Source of the DNA: Hyphomicrobiales bacterium
GTDB taxonomy: Bacteria > Pseudomonadota > Alphaproteobacteria > Rhizobiales > Rhizobiaceae
Assembly: GCA_900468535.1 (NCBI GenBank)
Contig: UBTY01000023.1
Coordinates: 124,001-188,000 of the forward strand
Length of the DNA stretch: 64,000 nt
Direction: 5' to 3'
Shown here piece after piece: positions 24,197 through 32,489 of this stretch. The position numbers and the translations under genes are program-made. The first letter of the stretch is position 1. Each line of letters begins with the position of its first letter. A model generated the notes under the pieces. It saw nothing but the letters and a program-made list of their open reading frames with translations. It did not search any database and was not told the origin of the DNA.

Positions 24197-24930
24197 GCAG
24201 CGTTGTGGCAGGCTATCAGGCGCCTGAAGCTCGATCGCAGAGCGTGACGCTTCCAGCACGGCCCGAACCGATCACGCTGAAGCCGTCGGAAACGGCGGTT
24301 GTCGTCGTCGACATGCAGAATGCCTATTCGACCGAGGGCGGCTATGTCGACCTCGCCGGTTTTGATATCGCCGGCGCAAAAGGCACGATCGCCAACATCG
24401 GCAAGACGCTCGACGCGGCCCGCGAAGCCGGCGTACAGGTCATTTACTTCCAGAACGGCTGGGACAAGGATTATGTCGAAGCCGGCGGGCCGGGTTCGCC
24501 AAACTGGCATAAATCGAACGCCCTGAAGACCATGCGTGCGCGTCCTGAGCTGCATGGCCAACTGCTGGCCAAAGGCACCTGGGACTATGCGATCGTCGAC
24601 GAGCTGCAGCCGAAGCCGGGCGATATCCTTGTGCCGAAGACCCGCTATAGCGGCTTTTTCAACACCAACATGGACAGCGTGCTTCGCGCCCGTGGCATCC
24701 GCAATCTCGTCTTCGTCGGCATTGCCACCAATGTCTGCGTCGAAAGCTCGCTGCGCGATGCGTTTCACCTCGAATATTTCGGCGTGATGCTCGAGGACGC
24801 AACGCATCATCTCGGTCCCGACTTCATCCAGCAGGCGACCGTCTACAACGTCGAGAAGTTCTTCGGTTGGGTCGCCACCGTCAACGATTTTTGCGGCGCG
24901 ATTTCGCAGGCCGCACCAAGCCAGGCATGA
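24193..24930 (+). CDS. rutB: Ureidoacrylate amidohydrolase RutB
   Basis: A 245-aa isochorismatase-fold hydrolase with the triad Asp40 ([10 protein letters not shown]), Lys149 ([10 protein letters not shown]) and Cys182 ([10 protein letters not shown]). It cleaves the ureidoacrylate formed by RutA to aminoacrylate, ammonia and CO2. The ATG overlaps the rutA stop (ATGA), so the longer in-frame start upstream is not used. Confidence 0.95.
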   Translation: MSSVVAGYQAPEARSQSVTLPARPEPITLKPSETAVVVVDMQNAYSTEGGYVDLAGFDIAGAKGTIANIGKTLDAAREAGVQVIYFQNGWDKDYVEAGGPGSPNWHKSNALKTMRARPELHGQLLAKGTWDYAIVDELQPKPGDILVPKTRYSGFFNTNMDSVLRARGIRNLVFVGIATNVCVESSLRDAFHLEYFGVMLEDATHHLGPDFIQQATVYNVEKFFGWVATVNDFCGAISQAAPSQA

Positions 24931-24944
24931 AAGGATAAATCACG

Positions 24945-25334
24945 ATGCCGAAGTCCATTATCGTTCCGGAAGGGACTCAGAAGCCGATAGCGCCATACTC
25001 TCCCGGCACACTCGCAGATGGTGTCGTCTACGTGTCGGGGACTTTACCCTTCGACAAGAATAACGACGTCGTTCATGTAGGCAATGCCGGCGCACAGACA
25101 CGCCACGTGCTCGAGACCATCAAATCGGTGATCGAGACCGCCGGCGGCACTATGGAAGATGTCACCATGAACCACATCTTCATCACCGACTGGGCCAACT
25201 ATCAGGCCGTCAATACCGTCTACGCCGAGTATTTCCCGGGCGACAAGCCGGCACGCTATTGCGTTCAATGCGGTCTGGTGAAGCCGGATGCGCTGGTTGA
25301 AATCGCTACCGTCGCCCACATCGGCACGAAGTGA
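24945..25334 (+). CDS. rutC: Aminoacrylate deaminase RutC (RidA family)
   Basis: A 129-aa RidA/YjgF-family protein: [24 protein letters not shown], then [17 protein letters not shown] and the active-site region [24 protein letters not shown] with the conserved Arg and the terminal Glu block. It speeds deamination of 3-aminoacrylate to malonic semialdehyde. It lies 14 bases after rutB and overlaps rutD by GTGA. Confidence 0.95.
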   Translation: MPKSIIVPEGTQKPIAPYSPGTLADGVVYVSGTLPFDKNNDVVHVGNAGAQTRHVLETIKSVIETAGGTMEDVTMNHIFITDWANYQAVNTVYAEYFPGDKPARYCVQCGLVKPDALVEIATVAHIGTK

Positions 25335-26143
25335 CGCAGATGCACTTCGAACTTCATGGGCTCGACCGGCCCGATGCTCCGACGATGATCCTGTCGTCGG
25401 GGCTTGGTGGCTCGGCAACCTACTGGGCACCGCAAATCGAGGATCTGGGACGCCACTACCGGCTGGTCATGTATGACCATCGCGGCACCGGCCGCACCGG
25501 CGGCGAAGTCCCTGAGGCCAGCGGCATCCGCGCGATGGCCGACGATGTCCTCGAAATCGCCGAGAACCTCGGCCTTGAGCAATTCGACTTCATGGGCCAC
25601 GCGCTTGGCGGATTGATCGGGCTCGATATCGCCGCGCGGCACGCTGGTCGCATCGGTCGAATGATACTCGTCAATGCCTGGAGCAAGGCGGATCCGCACT
25701 CGCACCGCTGTTTTGACGTTCGCATCGAACTGTTGGAGAAATCCGGCGTCGCTGCCTTCGTGAAAGCCCAGCCGTTGTTCCTCTATCCGGCGGCATGGAT
25801 GTCTGAGAACAACGAACGACTGGAAGCCGACGAAAAGCACGGCATCGCTCATTTCCAGGGGCGGACCAACATATTGCGCCGGATCGCCGCGCTCCGGCAA
25901 TTCGACATCGACGCTCGCCTTGCCGACATCGCGACGCCAACCCTCGTCCTGGCGACACGCGACGATCTGCTCGTCCCCTATACGAGCTCCCTAAGACTGG
26001 CCGAGCACCTGCCGAATGCAGAGCTTGCGCTACTCGATTTCGGCGCACATGCGGTCAACGTCACCAAACCGCAGGAATTCAACGAGACGGTGCTGCGTTT
26101 CATCGGCGCCGATCAAATCGATAAATCAGGAAAAACCCAGTGA
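25331..26143 (+). CDS. rutD: RutD, alpha/beta-hydrolase-fold protein
   Basis: A 270-aa alpha/beta-hydrolase fold: [16 protein letters not shown] (oxyanion region), [11 protein letters not shown], the nucleophile-elbow position GHALGG and FGAHAVNVT with the distal His. The elbow has Ala where most hydrolases have Ser; the E. coli RutD elbow, as I recall it, is similar, so this is a family trait rather than decay. GTG 25331 overlaps the rutC stop; ATG 25340 is the alternative. RutD is thought to hydrolyse aminoacrylate or a related intermediate. Confidence 0.92.
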   Translation: MTQMHFELHGLDRPDAPTMILSSGLGGSATYWAPQIEDLGRHYRLVMYDHRGTGRTGGEVPEASGIRAMADDVLEIAENLGLEQFDFMGHALGGLIGLDIAARHAGRIGRMILVNAWSKADPHSHRCFDVRIELLEKSGVAAFVKAQPLFLYPAAWMSENNERLEADEKHGIAHFQGRTNILRRIAALRQFDIDARLADIATPTLVLATRDDLLVPYTSSLRLAEHLPNAELALLDFGAHAVNVTKPQEFNETVLRFIGADQIDKSGKTQ

Positions 26144-26727
26144 AAACCCTAGACGACCACGCTCTCGCACTGCTCTTCACGGAAGCACGCAGCCACAATG
26201 GCTGGAGTGACAGGAAAGTGGAGCGCGACACGCTCCTGCGCTTGCATGATCTCGTCAGGATGGGCCCCACCTCGGCAAATTGCTCCCCTGCCCGTTTCGT
26301 CTTCGTCGAAAGCGCTGACGCGAAAGCCAAGCTTGAGCCCGCGCTCTCGTCGGGCAACCGCCAGAAGACGATGAGCGCGCCAATCACCGTGATCGCAGCC
26401 TACGACACGGCCTTCTACGAGAAGCTCCCCGAACTCTTCCCACATGCCGACGCCAAGGCCTGGTTCACCTCAAGTCCGGCGCTCGCAGAAGAGACCGCCA
26501 TGCGCAATGCGACGCTGCAGGCCGGCTATCTCATTCTCGCGGCCCGGGCACTCGGTCTCGATGCAGGCCCGATGTCCGGATTTGACAAGGCAGCGGTCGA
26601 CGCAAGCTTTTTTGCCGGCACGACATGGAAGTCGAACTTCCTGATCAATCTCGGCCATGGCGATCCTTCGAAGCTGTTTGGACGGCTGCCGCGGCTGGAG
26701 TTCGAGGATGCCTGCCTCATCGCGTAA
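26140..26727 (+). CDS. rutE: Malonic semialdehyde reductase RutE
   Basis: A 195-aa nitroreductase-fold flavoprotein: [42 protein letters not shown] and [24 protein letters not shown]. It reduces toxic malonic semialdehyde to 3-hydroxypropionate. GTG start overlaps the rutD stop as GTGA. Confidence 0.94.
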   Translation: MKTLDDHALALLFTEARSHNGWSDRKVERDTLLRLHDLVRMGPTSANCSPARFVFVESADAKAKLEPALSSGNRQKTMSAPITVIAAYDTAFYEKLPELFPHADAKAWFTSSPALAEETAMRNATLQAGYLILAARALGLDAGPMSGFDKAAVDASFFAGTTWKSNFLINLGHGDPSKLFGRLPRLEFEDACLIA

Positions 26728-26749
26728 CAACGGATTCGGGACACCGCTT

Positions 26750-27271
26750 ATGAGCATCGCTTTCAAGAAGCATGACTTTTCCGAGATCGAGGATCCCGAT
26801 CAGCGTCGCGCCTGCTTTCGCGGCGCGATGGCGAGACTGGGAGCCGCGGTCAATATCGTTACCACGGACGGTCCGGCCGGCAGGACAGGTTTTGCGGCAA
26901 CGGCGGTCTGCAGCGTATCGGACGACCCGCCGACGCTTCTCGTCTGCCTCAATCGTTCGGCATCCGTCCACGCCGCAGTTACAGAAAACAGGGTGATTTG
27001 CGTTAACACGCTGAACGCCGGGCACCAGTCTTTGTCGAACCTGTTCGGCGGAAAGACGCCGCCCAACGAGCGCTTCGCGACGACTGATTGGTCCGTGATC
27101 AAGACGGGAGCGCCGGCGCTCGACGATGCTCTCGTTGCTTTCGACTGCGAGATTGAATCGATCAGCCAGCAGGGAACCCATGACGTCCTGTTCTGCAAGG
27201 TTGTCGGCACGGGGCAGCGAGACCAGGGAAATGCCCTACTCTATTTCGATCGGCAGTATCACGAGATCTGA
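26750..27271 (+). CDS. rutF: FMN reductase RutF
   Basis: A 173-aa flavin-reductase-like protein: [48 protein letters not shown] begins a typical RutF. It supplies FMNH2 to RutA. ATG 26750 is preferred; an in-frame ATG at 26708 would overlap rutE and add 14 unlike residues. It ends the rut genes; no rutG-type uracil permease is present, so uptake must be encoded elsewhere or use an ABC system. Confidence 0.92.
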   Translation: MSIAFKKHDFSEIEDPDQRRACFRGAMARLGAAVNIVTTDGPAGRTGFAATAVCSVSDDPPTLLVCLNRSASVHAAVTENRVICVNTLNAGHQSLSNLFGGKTPPNERFATTDWSVIKTGAPALDDALVAFDCEIESISQQGTHDVLFCKVVGTGQRDQGNALLYFDRQYHEI

Positions 27272-27312
27272 ATAGCGGGACGGCGGATTTGGTCGCGATA
27301 CACCGGTCAGCA

Positions 27313-27339
27313 ACACAATTTCTTGTCGACAAATTGTGT
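27313..27339. promoter_or_regulatory. Nested palindromic operator before the M24 peptidase gene
   Basis: ACACAATTT (27313-27321) and AAATTGTGT (27331-27339) form a perfect 9-bp inverted repeat whose centre holds a second perfect palindrome TTGTCGACAA (27323-27332). TATAAA follows at 27343-27348, so a protein bound here would cover the promoter. The core TGTCGACA resembles GntR/FCD-type sites. Confidence 0.5.
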
Positions 27340-27404
27340 ACTTATAAAATATGGATGGCGAAATCATCATCAATGACCCCCGCTTTTCCGATCAAGGAGT
27401 CGAC

Positions 27405-28547
27405 ATGTCTTTGCCCGCCCTTCCGCCGTTTATTGACGATGCCGAACGGCTTGCGCGGCTGCAGCGACTGCGGGAGGCGATGAACGCAAACGGCATATCG
27501 GCAGTTTTGCTGGGCTCGTCGGAAAGCCTGCGCTACTTCACCGGCCTCGTCTGGCACCAGAGCGAACGGCTGCTGGGTGCCCTCGTGACGTCAGATGCCC
27601 TGACCTATGTCGTTCCCGGCTTCGAGTTCAGCCGCGTCGAGACGCTGCCGCATCTGCCCGGCGATATCGCCACCTGGGACGAAGAGCAGAGCCCGGCCGA
27701 TCTGGTTGCCTCGCTGGCCGGTCCCAAAGGGCGCGTAGCGCTGGACGACAGCCTTCCACTCTTTGTCTATCACGCTCTCGCAGCGAGCCTTGGCGTCGAA
27801 CGCCTCGTCGATGGCACACGGATTATCCGCGATCAGCGTGTGCAGAAGTCGGCTTCGGAGATCGCCCTGATCCAATATGCGATGAACCTGACGCTCGAGG
27901 TTCACAAGCGTGCTCATTCGATCATGCGGCCGGGCGTCCGTGCATCCGATGTGGTGCGATACATCGACGAGCAGCACCGAGCCCTCGGCGCGACCATCGG
28001 CTCGACGTTCTGCATCGTCTCCTTCGGCGCGGCGAGCGCCTTGCCGCATGGCGCCGATGGCGACCAGATTCTGGAGCCCGGCCAGGCGATCCTCGTCGAC
28101 ACCGGAACACGCATCGACGGCTATCACTCTGATCTGACACGCACCTACATGATCGATGAGCCCGATGCGGAATTCGCCCGAATCTGGTCGATCGAACGCG
28201 AAGCGCAGCAAGCCGTCTTCGACGCCGCCCAGCTCGGTGCCCCCTGCCACACTCTTGATGACGCGGCCCGCGCCGTTCTCGTCCGGCACAGCCTCGGTCC
28301 GGACTACCGTCTTCCCGGTCTGCCGCATCGCGCGGGACATGGCCTCGGACTTGAGATCCACGAGGAGCCCTACATCGTACGCGGCAACACCACGGTTCTC
28401 AAAGAAGGCATGTGCTTCTCCAACGAGCCGATGATCGTTCTGCCTGAATTGTTCGGCATCCGCTTGGAGGATCATATCCACATGACGGCCGAAGGCGCTA
28501 AGTGGTTCACCCAGCCGGCGAAGAGCCCGACCGAACCTTTCGCCTGA
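27405..28547 (+). CDS. M24-family metallopeptidase (Xaa-Pro aminopeptidase/creatinase type)
   Basis: A 380-aa protein with AAGGAGTCGAC before the ATG. The N-terminal creatinase-like domain (LRREAMNANGI-type start, SSESLRYFTGLVWHQSERL) is followed by the pita-bread catalytic domain with dinuclear-metal ligands in ILVDTGTRIDGYHSDLTRTY (two Asp), HRAGHGLGLEIHEEP (His), CFSNEPMI (Glu) and GIRLEDHIHM (Glu). It may be a proline peptidase or a non-peptidase of this fold acting on a small amide. It lies 134 bases after rutF but has its own operator-like element, so it is probably a separate unit. Confidence 0.85.
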   Translation: MSLPALPPFIDDAERLARLQRLREAMNANGISAVLLGSSESLRYFTGLVWHQSERLLGALVTSDALTYVVPGFEFSRVETLPHLPGDIATWDEEQSPADLVASLAGPKGRVALDDSLPLFVYHALAASLGVERLVDGTRIIRDQRVQKSASEIALIQYAMNLTLEVHKRAHSIMRPGVRASDVVRYIDEQHRALGATIGSTFCIVSFGAASALPHGADGDQILEPGQAILVDTGTRIDGYHSDLTRTYMIDEPDAEFARIWSIEREAQQAVFDAAQLGAPCHTLDDAARAVLVRHSLGPDYRLPGLPHRAGHGLGLEIHEEPYIVRGNTTVLKEGMCFSNEPMIVLPELFGIRLEDHIHMTAEGAKWFTQPAKSPTEPFA

Positions 28548-28568
28548 GCCGAAAGCCGAAAGCCGAAA
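28548..28568 (+). repeat. Three tandem GCCGAAA heptamers
   Basis: GCCGAAA occurs three times head to tail at 28548, 28555 and 28562, directly after the stop of the M24 gene, in the convergent spacer before the glycerol kinase 3' end. Possibly slippage-generated; no function apparent. Confidence 0.6.
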
Positions 28569-28613
28569 GCCCATCATCGTTGCGAACGGATCCGGGCACA
28601 CGCCCGGACATCG

Positions 28614-30116
28614 TTATGCGTGCGCGGCAAATTGAATGGTTGCACGCACGGCAGCTTCCCAGCCCCTGACGAGCGCACGGTTCCACTCGGTATCGGTGGA
28701 AGGCGCAAAGCTTTCGCCGGCCACCCATTTCGCGGCAAAACGGTTCGGTTCAGGCCAGCACCCTGCCCCATAGCCGGCCAACCATGCCGCTCCGAGTGCG
28801 GTGCTTTCCGCCGACTGCGCCCGCTGCACACCAACGCCGACGATATTGGCAAGCCGCTGCATTGCCCAGTCATTCTTCGAGACGCCGCCGTCGACCCGCA
28901 AGAGGGACAACGACGCCTCTGGCCAGTCGCCCTTCATTGCGTGCATCAGGTCGTAGGTCTGCAGGCAGATGGAGTCGAGGGCCGCGCGCGCCAGTTCGGC
29001 GGGACCCGAATTTCGTGTCATGCCGAACAGCGAGGCTCGCGCCGACGGATCCCACCAGGGCGCGCCGAGACCGGTGAAGGCCGGAACAAGATAGATCTGT
29101 TGCTGAGCATCGGCCTTCGCGGCCAGATCGGCACTCTGGCCAGCATTGGAAATTATGCCGAGACCATCGCGTAGCCATTGGATGGCGGCACCGGCGACGA
29201 AGATCGAGCCTTCCAGCGCATAGGTGATTTCCGGCCCAATCTTGTAGCCAATCGTCGTCAACAGCCGGTTTTTGGACGTGATCCGCTCGGTGCCGGTATT
29301 GAGTAGCGCAAAGCAACCGGTGCCATAGGTCGCCTTCATCATTCCCGGCGCGAAACATGCCTGCCCGATCAGCGATGCATGCTGGTCGCCGGCAACACCG
29401 CGGATCGGAATCTCGGCACCAAGGATGCTGCGTTCGGTAATCCCGAAGGTGTCAACGTTGTCGAGAATCTCGGGCAGAATGGAATGAGGGATGTTGAAGC
29501 ACTGCAGCAGTTCCTCGTCCCACTGACCGGTTGCGATGTCGCATAGCATCGTCCGGGAAGCATTGGTGATATCGGTGACATGCCTTCGTCCGCCCGTCAG
29601 GCGATAGACGAGCCAGCTATCGACAGTTCCGAAGGCCAAGTGGCCGGCATCGGCAGCAGCACGCGCGCCAGCGACATTGTCGAGGATCCATGCGATCTTG
29701 CTGGCCGAGAAATAGGCGTCGATGAGGAGGCCCGAACGGCTGCCAATAAGCTCAGCCGCCCCATCGCGACGAAGACGATCACAGGCTTCCGCCGTTCGGC
29801 GGTCCTGCCATACGATGGCATTGTGAATCGCCTTGCCCGTTCGCCGATCCCACACAATCGTTGTTTCGCGCTGGTTCGTAATGCCGATTGCGGCAATCTC
29901 AGCTGCCGTCATGCCGGCGTTGGCAATTGCGCCGCGCACGGTCTCGACGGTTGTCCGCCACAAGTCTTCCGGATCGTGCTCCACCCAACCGGACCGCGGA
30001 AACTGCTGCGGAAACTCCTGCTGATCGCCCCCCTTTGCCTTGAAACTAGGGGAAAACACGATGGATCGCGTGGATGTCGTGCCTTGGTCAACTGCCAGGA
30101 TATAGCCGTTCTTCAT
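28614..30116 (-). CDS. glpK: Glycerol kinase
   Basis: A 500-aa FGGY kinase of the usual GlpK length: start ILAVDQGTTSTRSIVF, GWVEHDPEDLW, NQRETTIVWDRRTGKAIHNAIVWQDRRT, GLLIDAYFSASKIAWILD, AGDQHASLIGQACF, YGTGCFALLNTG and RVDGGVSKNDW. It makes sn-glycerol 3-phosphate. It reads in the same direction as, and 137 bases downstream from, the sulfolactaldehyde dehydrogenase gene. Cleaving sulfoquinovosyl glycerol frees glycerol, so GlpK would recover that half of the imported molecule. Whether it is cotranscribed is not shown. Confidence 0.93.
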   Translation of the reverse strand: MKNGYILAVDQGTTSTRSIVFSPSFKAKGGDQQEFPQQFPRSGWVEHDPEDLWRTTVETVRGAIANAGMTAAEIAAIGITNQRETTIVWDRRTGKAIHNAIVWQDRRTAEACDRLRRDGAAELIGSRSGLLIDAYFSASKIAWILDNVAGARAAADAGHLAFGTVDSWLVYRLTGGRRHVTDITNASRTMLCDIATGQWDEELLQCFNIPHSILPEILDNVDTFGITERSILGAEIPIRGVAGDQHASLIGQACFAPGMMKATYGTGCFALLNTGTERITSKNRLLTTIGYKIGPEITYALEGSIFVAGAAIQWLRDGLGIISNAGQSADLAAKADAQQQIYLVPAFTGLGAPWWDPSARASLFGMTRNSGPAELARAALDSICLQTYDLMHAMKGDWPEASLSLLRVDGGVSKNDWAMQRLANIVGVGVQRAQSAESTALGAAWLAGYGAGCWPEPNRFAAKWVAGESFAPSTDTEWNRALVRGWEAAVRATIQFAAHA

Positions 30117-30253
30117 CTTCCAATTCCGTTCGGTCGTTCAAGAAGACGATGCGATGCTTCAAAACTAGTCGGCCAGCGGCCTTGCGGCATCGTCCAGGGG
30201 GCAGCCGATATTTGCCGGCTGCCGTTCGTCATCTGAGCAACGTGGATGGCGGG

Positions 30254-31720
30254 TTAGATGCCCGCGACGCAGACGTATTTCAGCTCGAGGAAACCTTCGA
30301 TGCCGTACTTCGAGCCTTCGCGGCCCATGCCCGACTGCTTGATCCCGCCGAACGGCGCCATTTCGTTAGCGATCATGCCGGTGTTGACACCGACCATTCC
30401 CGCCTCGAGCGCTTCCGAAACCCGCCAGACCCGTGCCATGTCGCGGGCGTAGAAATAGGAAGCAAGTCCGAACTCGCTGTCGTTTGCCATCGCGATGACG
30501 TCCTCCTCCGTGTTGAAGGAGATGATCGGAGCGAGCGGAGCAAACGTCTCTTCCTTGGCAACCTTCATTGCCTGCGTAACGCCCGTGATGACGGTCGGCT
30601 GGTAGAAGTTGCCACCAAGGTCGCTCTTGCTGCCGCCCGTAAGAAGCCTGCCGCCATTGGCGAGCGCGTCGGCAACATGCTCTTCCATCTTTGCCACGGC
30701 GCGCTCGTCGATAAGAGGTCCCTGGCTGACGCCCTCCTCGGTGCCACGGCCAAGCCTGAGCTCGGAAACCTTCGCGAGCAGTTTTTCCGTGAAGGCCTCG
30801 ACGACGCCCTCCTGCACATAGATACGGTTGGCGCATACGCAGGTCTGACCAGCGTTGCGGAACTTGGAAATCATCGCGCCAGCGACTGCCGCATCAATGT
30901 CGGCATCGTCGAAGACAATGAACGGCGCATTGCCGCCAAGCTCAAGCGACAGGCGCTTGATGCCGTCGGCGGCTTCCTTCATCAGCCATCGGCCAACCCC
31001 GGTCGATCCCGTGAACGTGATCTTCGCAACCTTCGGATTGTGGCAGAACTCGAGGCCGATCGGCTTTGCCTCGCCCGTGACAACCGAGAAGACGCCCTTT
31101 GGCACACCTGCGCGCTCCGCCAGAACGGCAAGCGCCAATGCCGACAGCGGCGTCTGTGACGCCGGCTTCAGGATCATGCTGCAGCCGGCAGCAAGTGCCG
31201 GCCCGGCCTTGCGAGTGATCATGCCGTTCGGAAAATTCCACGGCGTGATCGCTGCGCAGACGCCGACCGGCTGCTTCAGAACCATGATGCGCTGGCCGGG
31301 ATTGGCGCCCGGGATGATATCGCCATCGATGCGCTTCGCCTCTTCGGCAAACCATTCGAGATAGGCGGCGTTCGAGACGACCTCGCCCTTGGCTTCGGCA
31401 AGCGGCTTACCCTGCTCAGTCGTCAGGATGAGAGCCAGGTCGTCGGCACTTGCGACAATCAGATCGTACCAGCGCTTCAGAACCTGAGCGCGCTCCTTTG
31501 CCGTTTTCCGCGCCCACAGCTTCTGCGCGGTTTCAGCGGCATCGATTGCCTTCTGGACGACGGCGCGATCAAGGTCCGGGACGTTGGCAATCAAAGAGCC
31601 GTCGAAGGGGTCGGTCACGGCAAACGTCTTGCCGGTTGGCGATGAAATCCATTCGCCGGCAACGAATGCCTTGGCGGTCAGGAGAGATGGATCCTTGAGA
31701 GGGAGTGTGGATGCAGTCAT
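30254..31720 (-). CDS. Aldehyde dehydrogenase, probable sulfolactaldehyde dehydrogenase (GabD-like)
   Basis: A 488-aa protein most like succinate-semialdehyde dehydrogenases: TPWNFPNGMITRKAGPALAAGC, FTGSTGVGR, Glu260 in LSLELGGNAP, Cys294 in GQTCVCANRIYV, and PFGGIKQSGMGREGSKYGIEGF. ATG 31720 overlaps the TauE-type stop. In sulfo-ED pathways a GabD-like enzyme oxidises sulfolactaldehyde to sulfolactate, and its place at the end of this operon fits that role. A general succinate-semialdehyde role cannot be excluded from sequence alone. Confidence 0.85.
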   Translation of the reverse strand: MTASTLPLKDPSLLTAKAFVAGEWISSPTGKTFAVTDPFDGSLIANVPDLDRAVVQKAIDAAETAQKLWARKTAKERAQVLKRWYDLIVASADDLALILTTEQGKPLAEAKGEVVSNAAYLEWFAEEAKRIDGDIIPGANPGQRIMVLKQPVGVCAAITPWNFPNGMITRKAGPALAAGCSMILKPASQTPLSALALAVLAERAGVPKGVFSVVTGEAKPIGLEFCHNPKVAKITFTGSTGVGRWLMKEAADGIKRLSLELGGNAPFIVFDDADIDAAVAGAMISKFRNAGQTCVCANRIYVQEGVVEAFTEKLLAKVSELRLGRGTEEGVSQGPLIDERAVAKMEEHVADALANGGRLLTGGSKSDLGGNFYQPTVITGVTQAMKVAKEETFAPLAPIISFNTEEDVIAMANDSEFGLASYFYARDMARVWRVSEALEAGMVGVNTGMIANEMAPFGGIKQSGMGREGSKYGIEGFLELKYVCVAGI

Positions 31721-32487
31721 GACAGACCTCCGATGATCTTGAAGAGAGCGGGTAAGGCGAGCGACAGGCCCGACAGGAGAAGAAGGCCAAAGGCCACGCG
31801 GCGCAGCGCCAGGTTCGAAATCGGCGGCGGCCAGCGCTTTGCCGCTGTTGTGACGAGGATCACGACGGGGATCGCGAGCAGCCCCCACCAGAAGCCGGTC
31901 TTCGGCATGTCACCCGCCAATGCCACCACGGCGAGGCGAATGACGGCGTTCATGGCAAAGACCGCGACGAGCGTTTCGCGTATCGTCGGCTGCGGCATCG
32001 GCTGGCGATAGAGGTGATAGACGAGCGGCGGCCCAGCGGTGGAGAAGAGCCCTCCCATCAGTCCGGCGACAGCGCCGAAGAATGCGAAGGATCCTGCCGA
32101 GGAGAGGCTGGCAAGCGGCGTCGGCTTCATCGCCAACTGGATACTTGAGATCACGATCACCACCCCGAGCACGATCTTCAGCCAATCGATCGAAGCCGCC
32201 GCCATGAGACCGAGAAGCCAGTAGCCGACGAAAAGCATCAGAATGCTTGCAATAATGATCGGCACGAACTCGCGCACGGCAATGTCACGCCAGCCCTTGG
32301 CCAGAACCTGGGCGGCGTTGACGAATGTCAGACAGCTGACGAGGACGGCTGCGTCTGGCACGGCAATAACGCCGGTGAGCCCGACCCCACCCATCATGAT
32401 GAGGCCGAATGCAAATCCCGTCAGCGTCTGCAGGTACGCAGCGACTGCCGAAAGAAGCAGCAAAATGCCCAGGCCATGCGGATCCAT
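31717..32487 (-). CDS. TauE/SafE-family membrane transporter, probable sulfolactate exporter
   Basis: A 256-aa polytopic membrane protein of the TauE/SafE family: LQTLTGFAFGLIMMGGV at the N-terminus, the glycine-rich GLMGGLFSTAGPPLVYHLY in the middle repeat, about eight hydrophobic segments. These proteins export sulfite or organosulfonates. In sulfoquinovose clusters a member exports the sulfonate end product. It overlaps the dehydrogenase gene (ATGA) and starts 2 bases after the sulfoquinovosidase stop, so it is translationally tied to the pathway. Confidence 0.85.
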   Translation of the reverse strand: MDPHGLGILLLLSAVAAYLQTLTGFAFGLIMMGGVGLTGVIAVPDAAVLVSCLTFVNAAQVLAKGWRDIAVREFVPIIIASILMLFVGYWLLGLMAAASIDWLKIVLGVVIVISSIQLAMKPTPLASLSSAGSFAFFGAVAGLMGGLFSTAGPPLVYHLYRQPMPQPTIRETLVAVFAMNAVIRLAVVALAGDMPKTGFWWGLLAIPVVILVTTAAKRWPPPISNLALRRVAFGLLLLSGLSLALPALFKIIGGLS

Positions 32488-32489
32488 CG

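Noticed and set aside
25610..25630. RutD nucleophile Ser to Ala taken as an inactivating mutation
   Set aside because: The GHALGG elbow resembles that recalled for characterised RutD proteins, and the rest of the gene is intact, so it is treated as a family feature.
30074..31159. Plus-strand open frame of 361 codons opposite the sulfolactaldehyde dehydrogenase
   Set aside because: Antisense to an ALDH with intact catalytic residues; no ribosome site or family motif.
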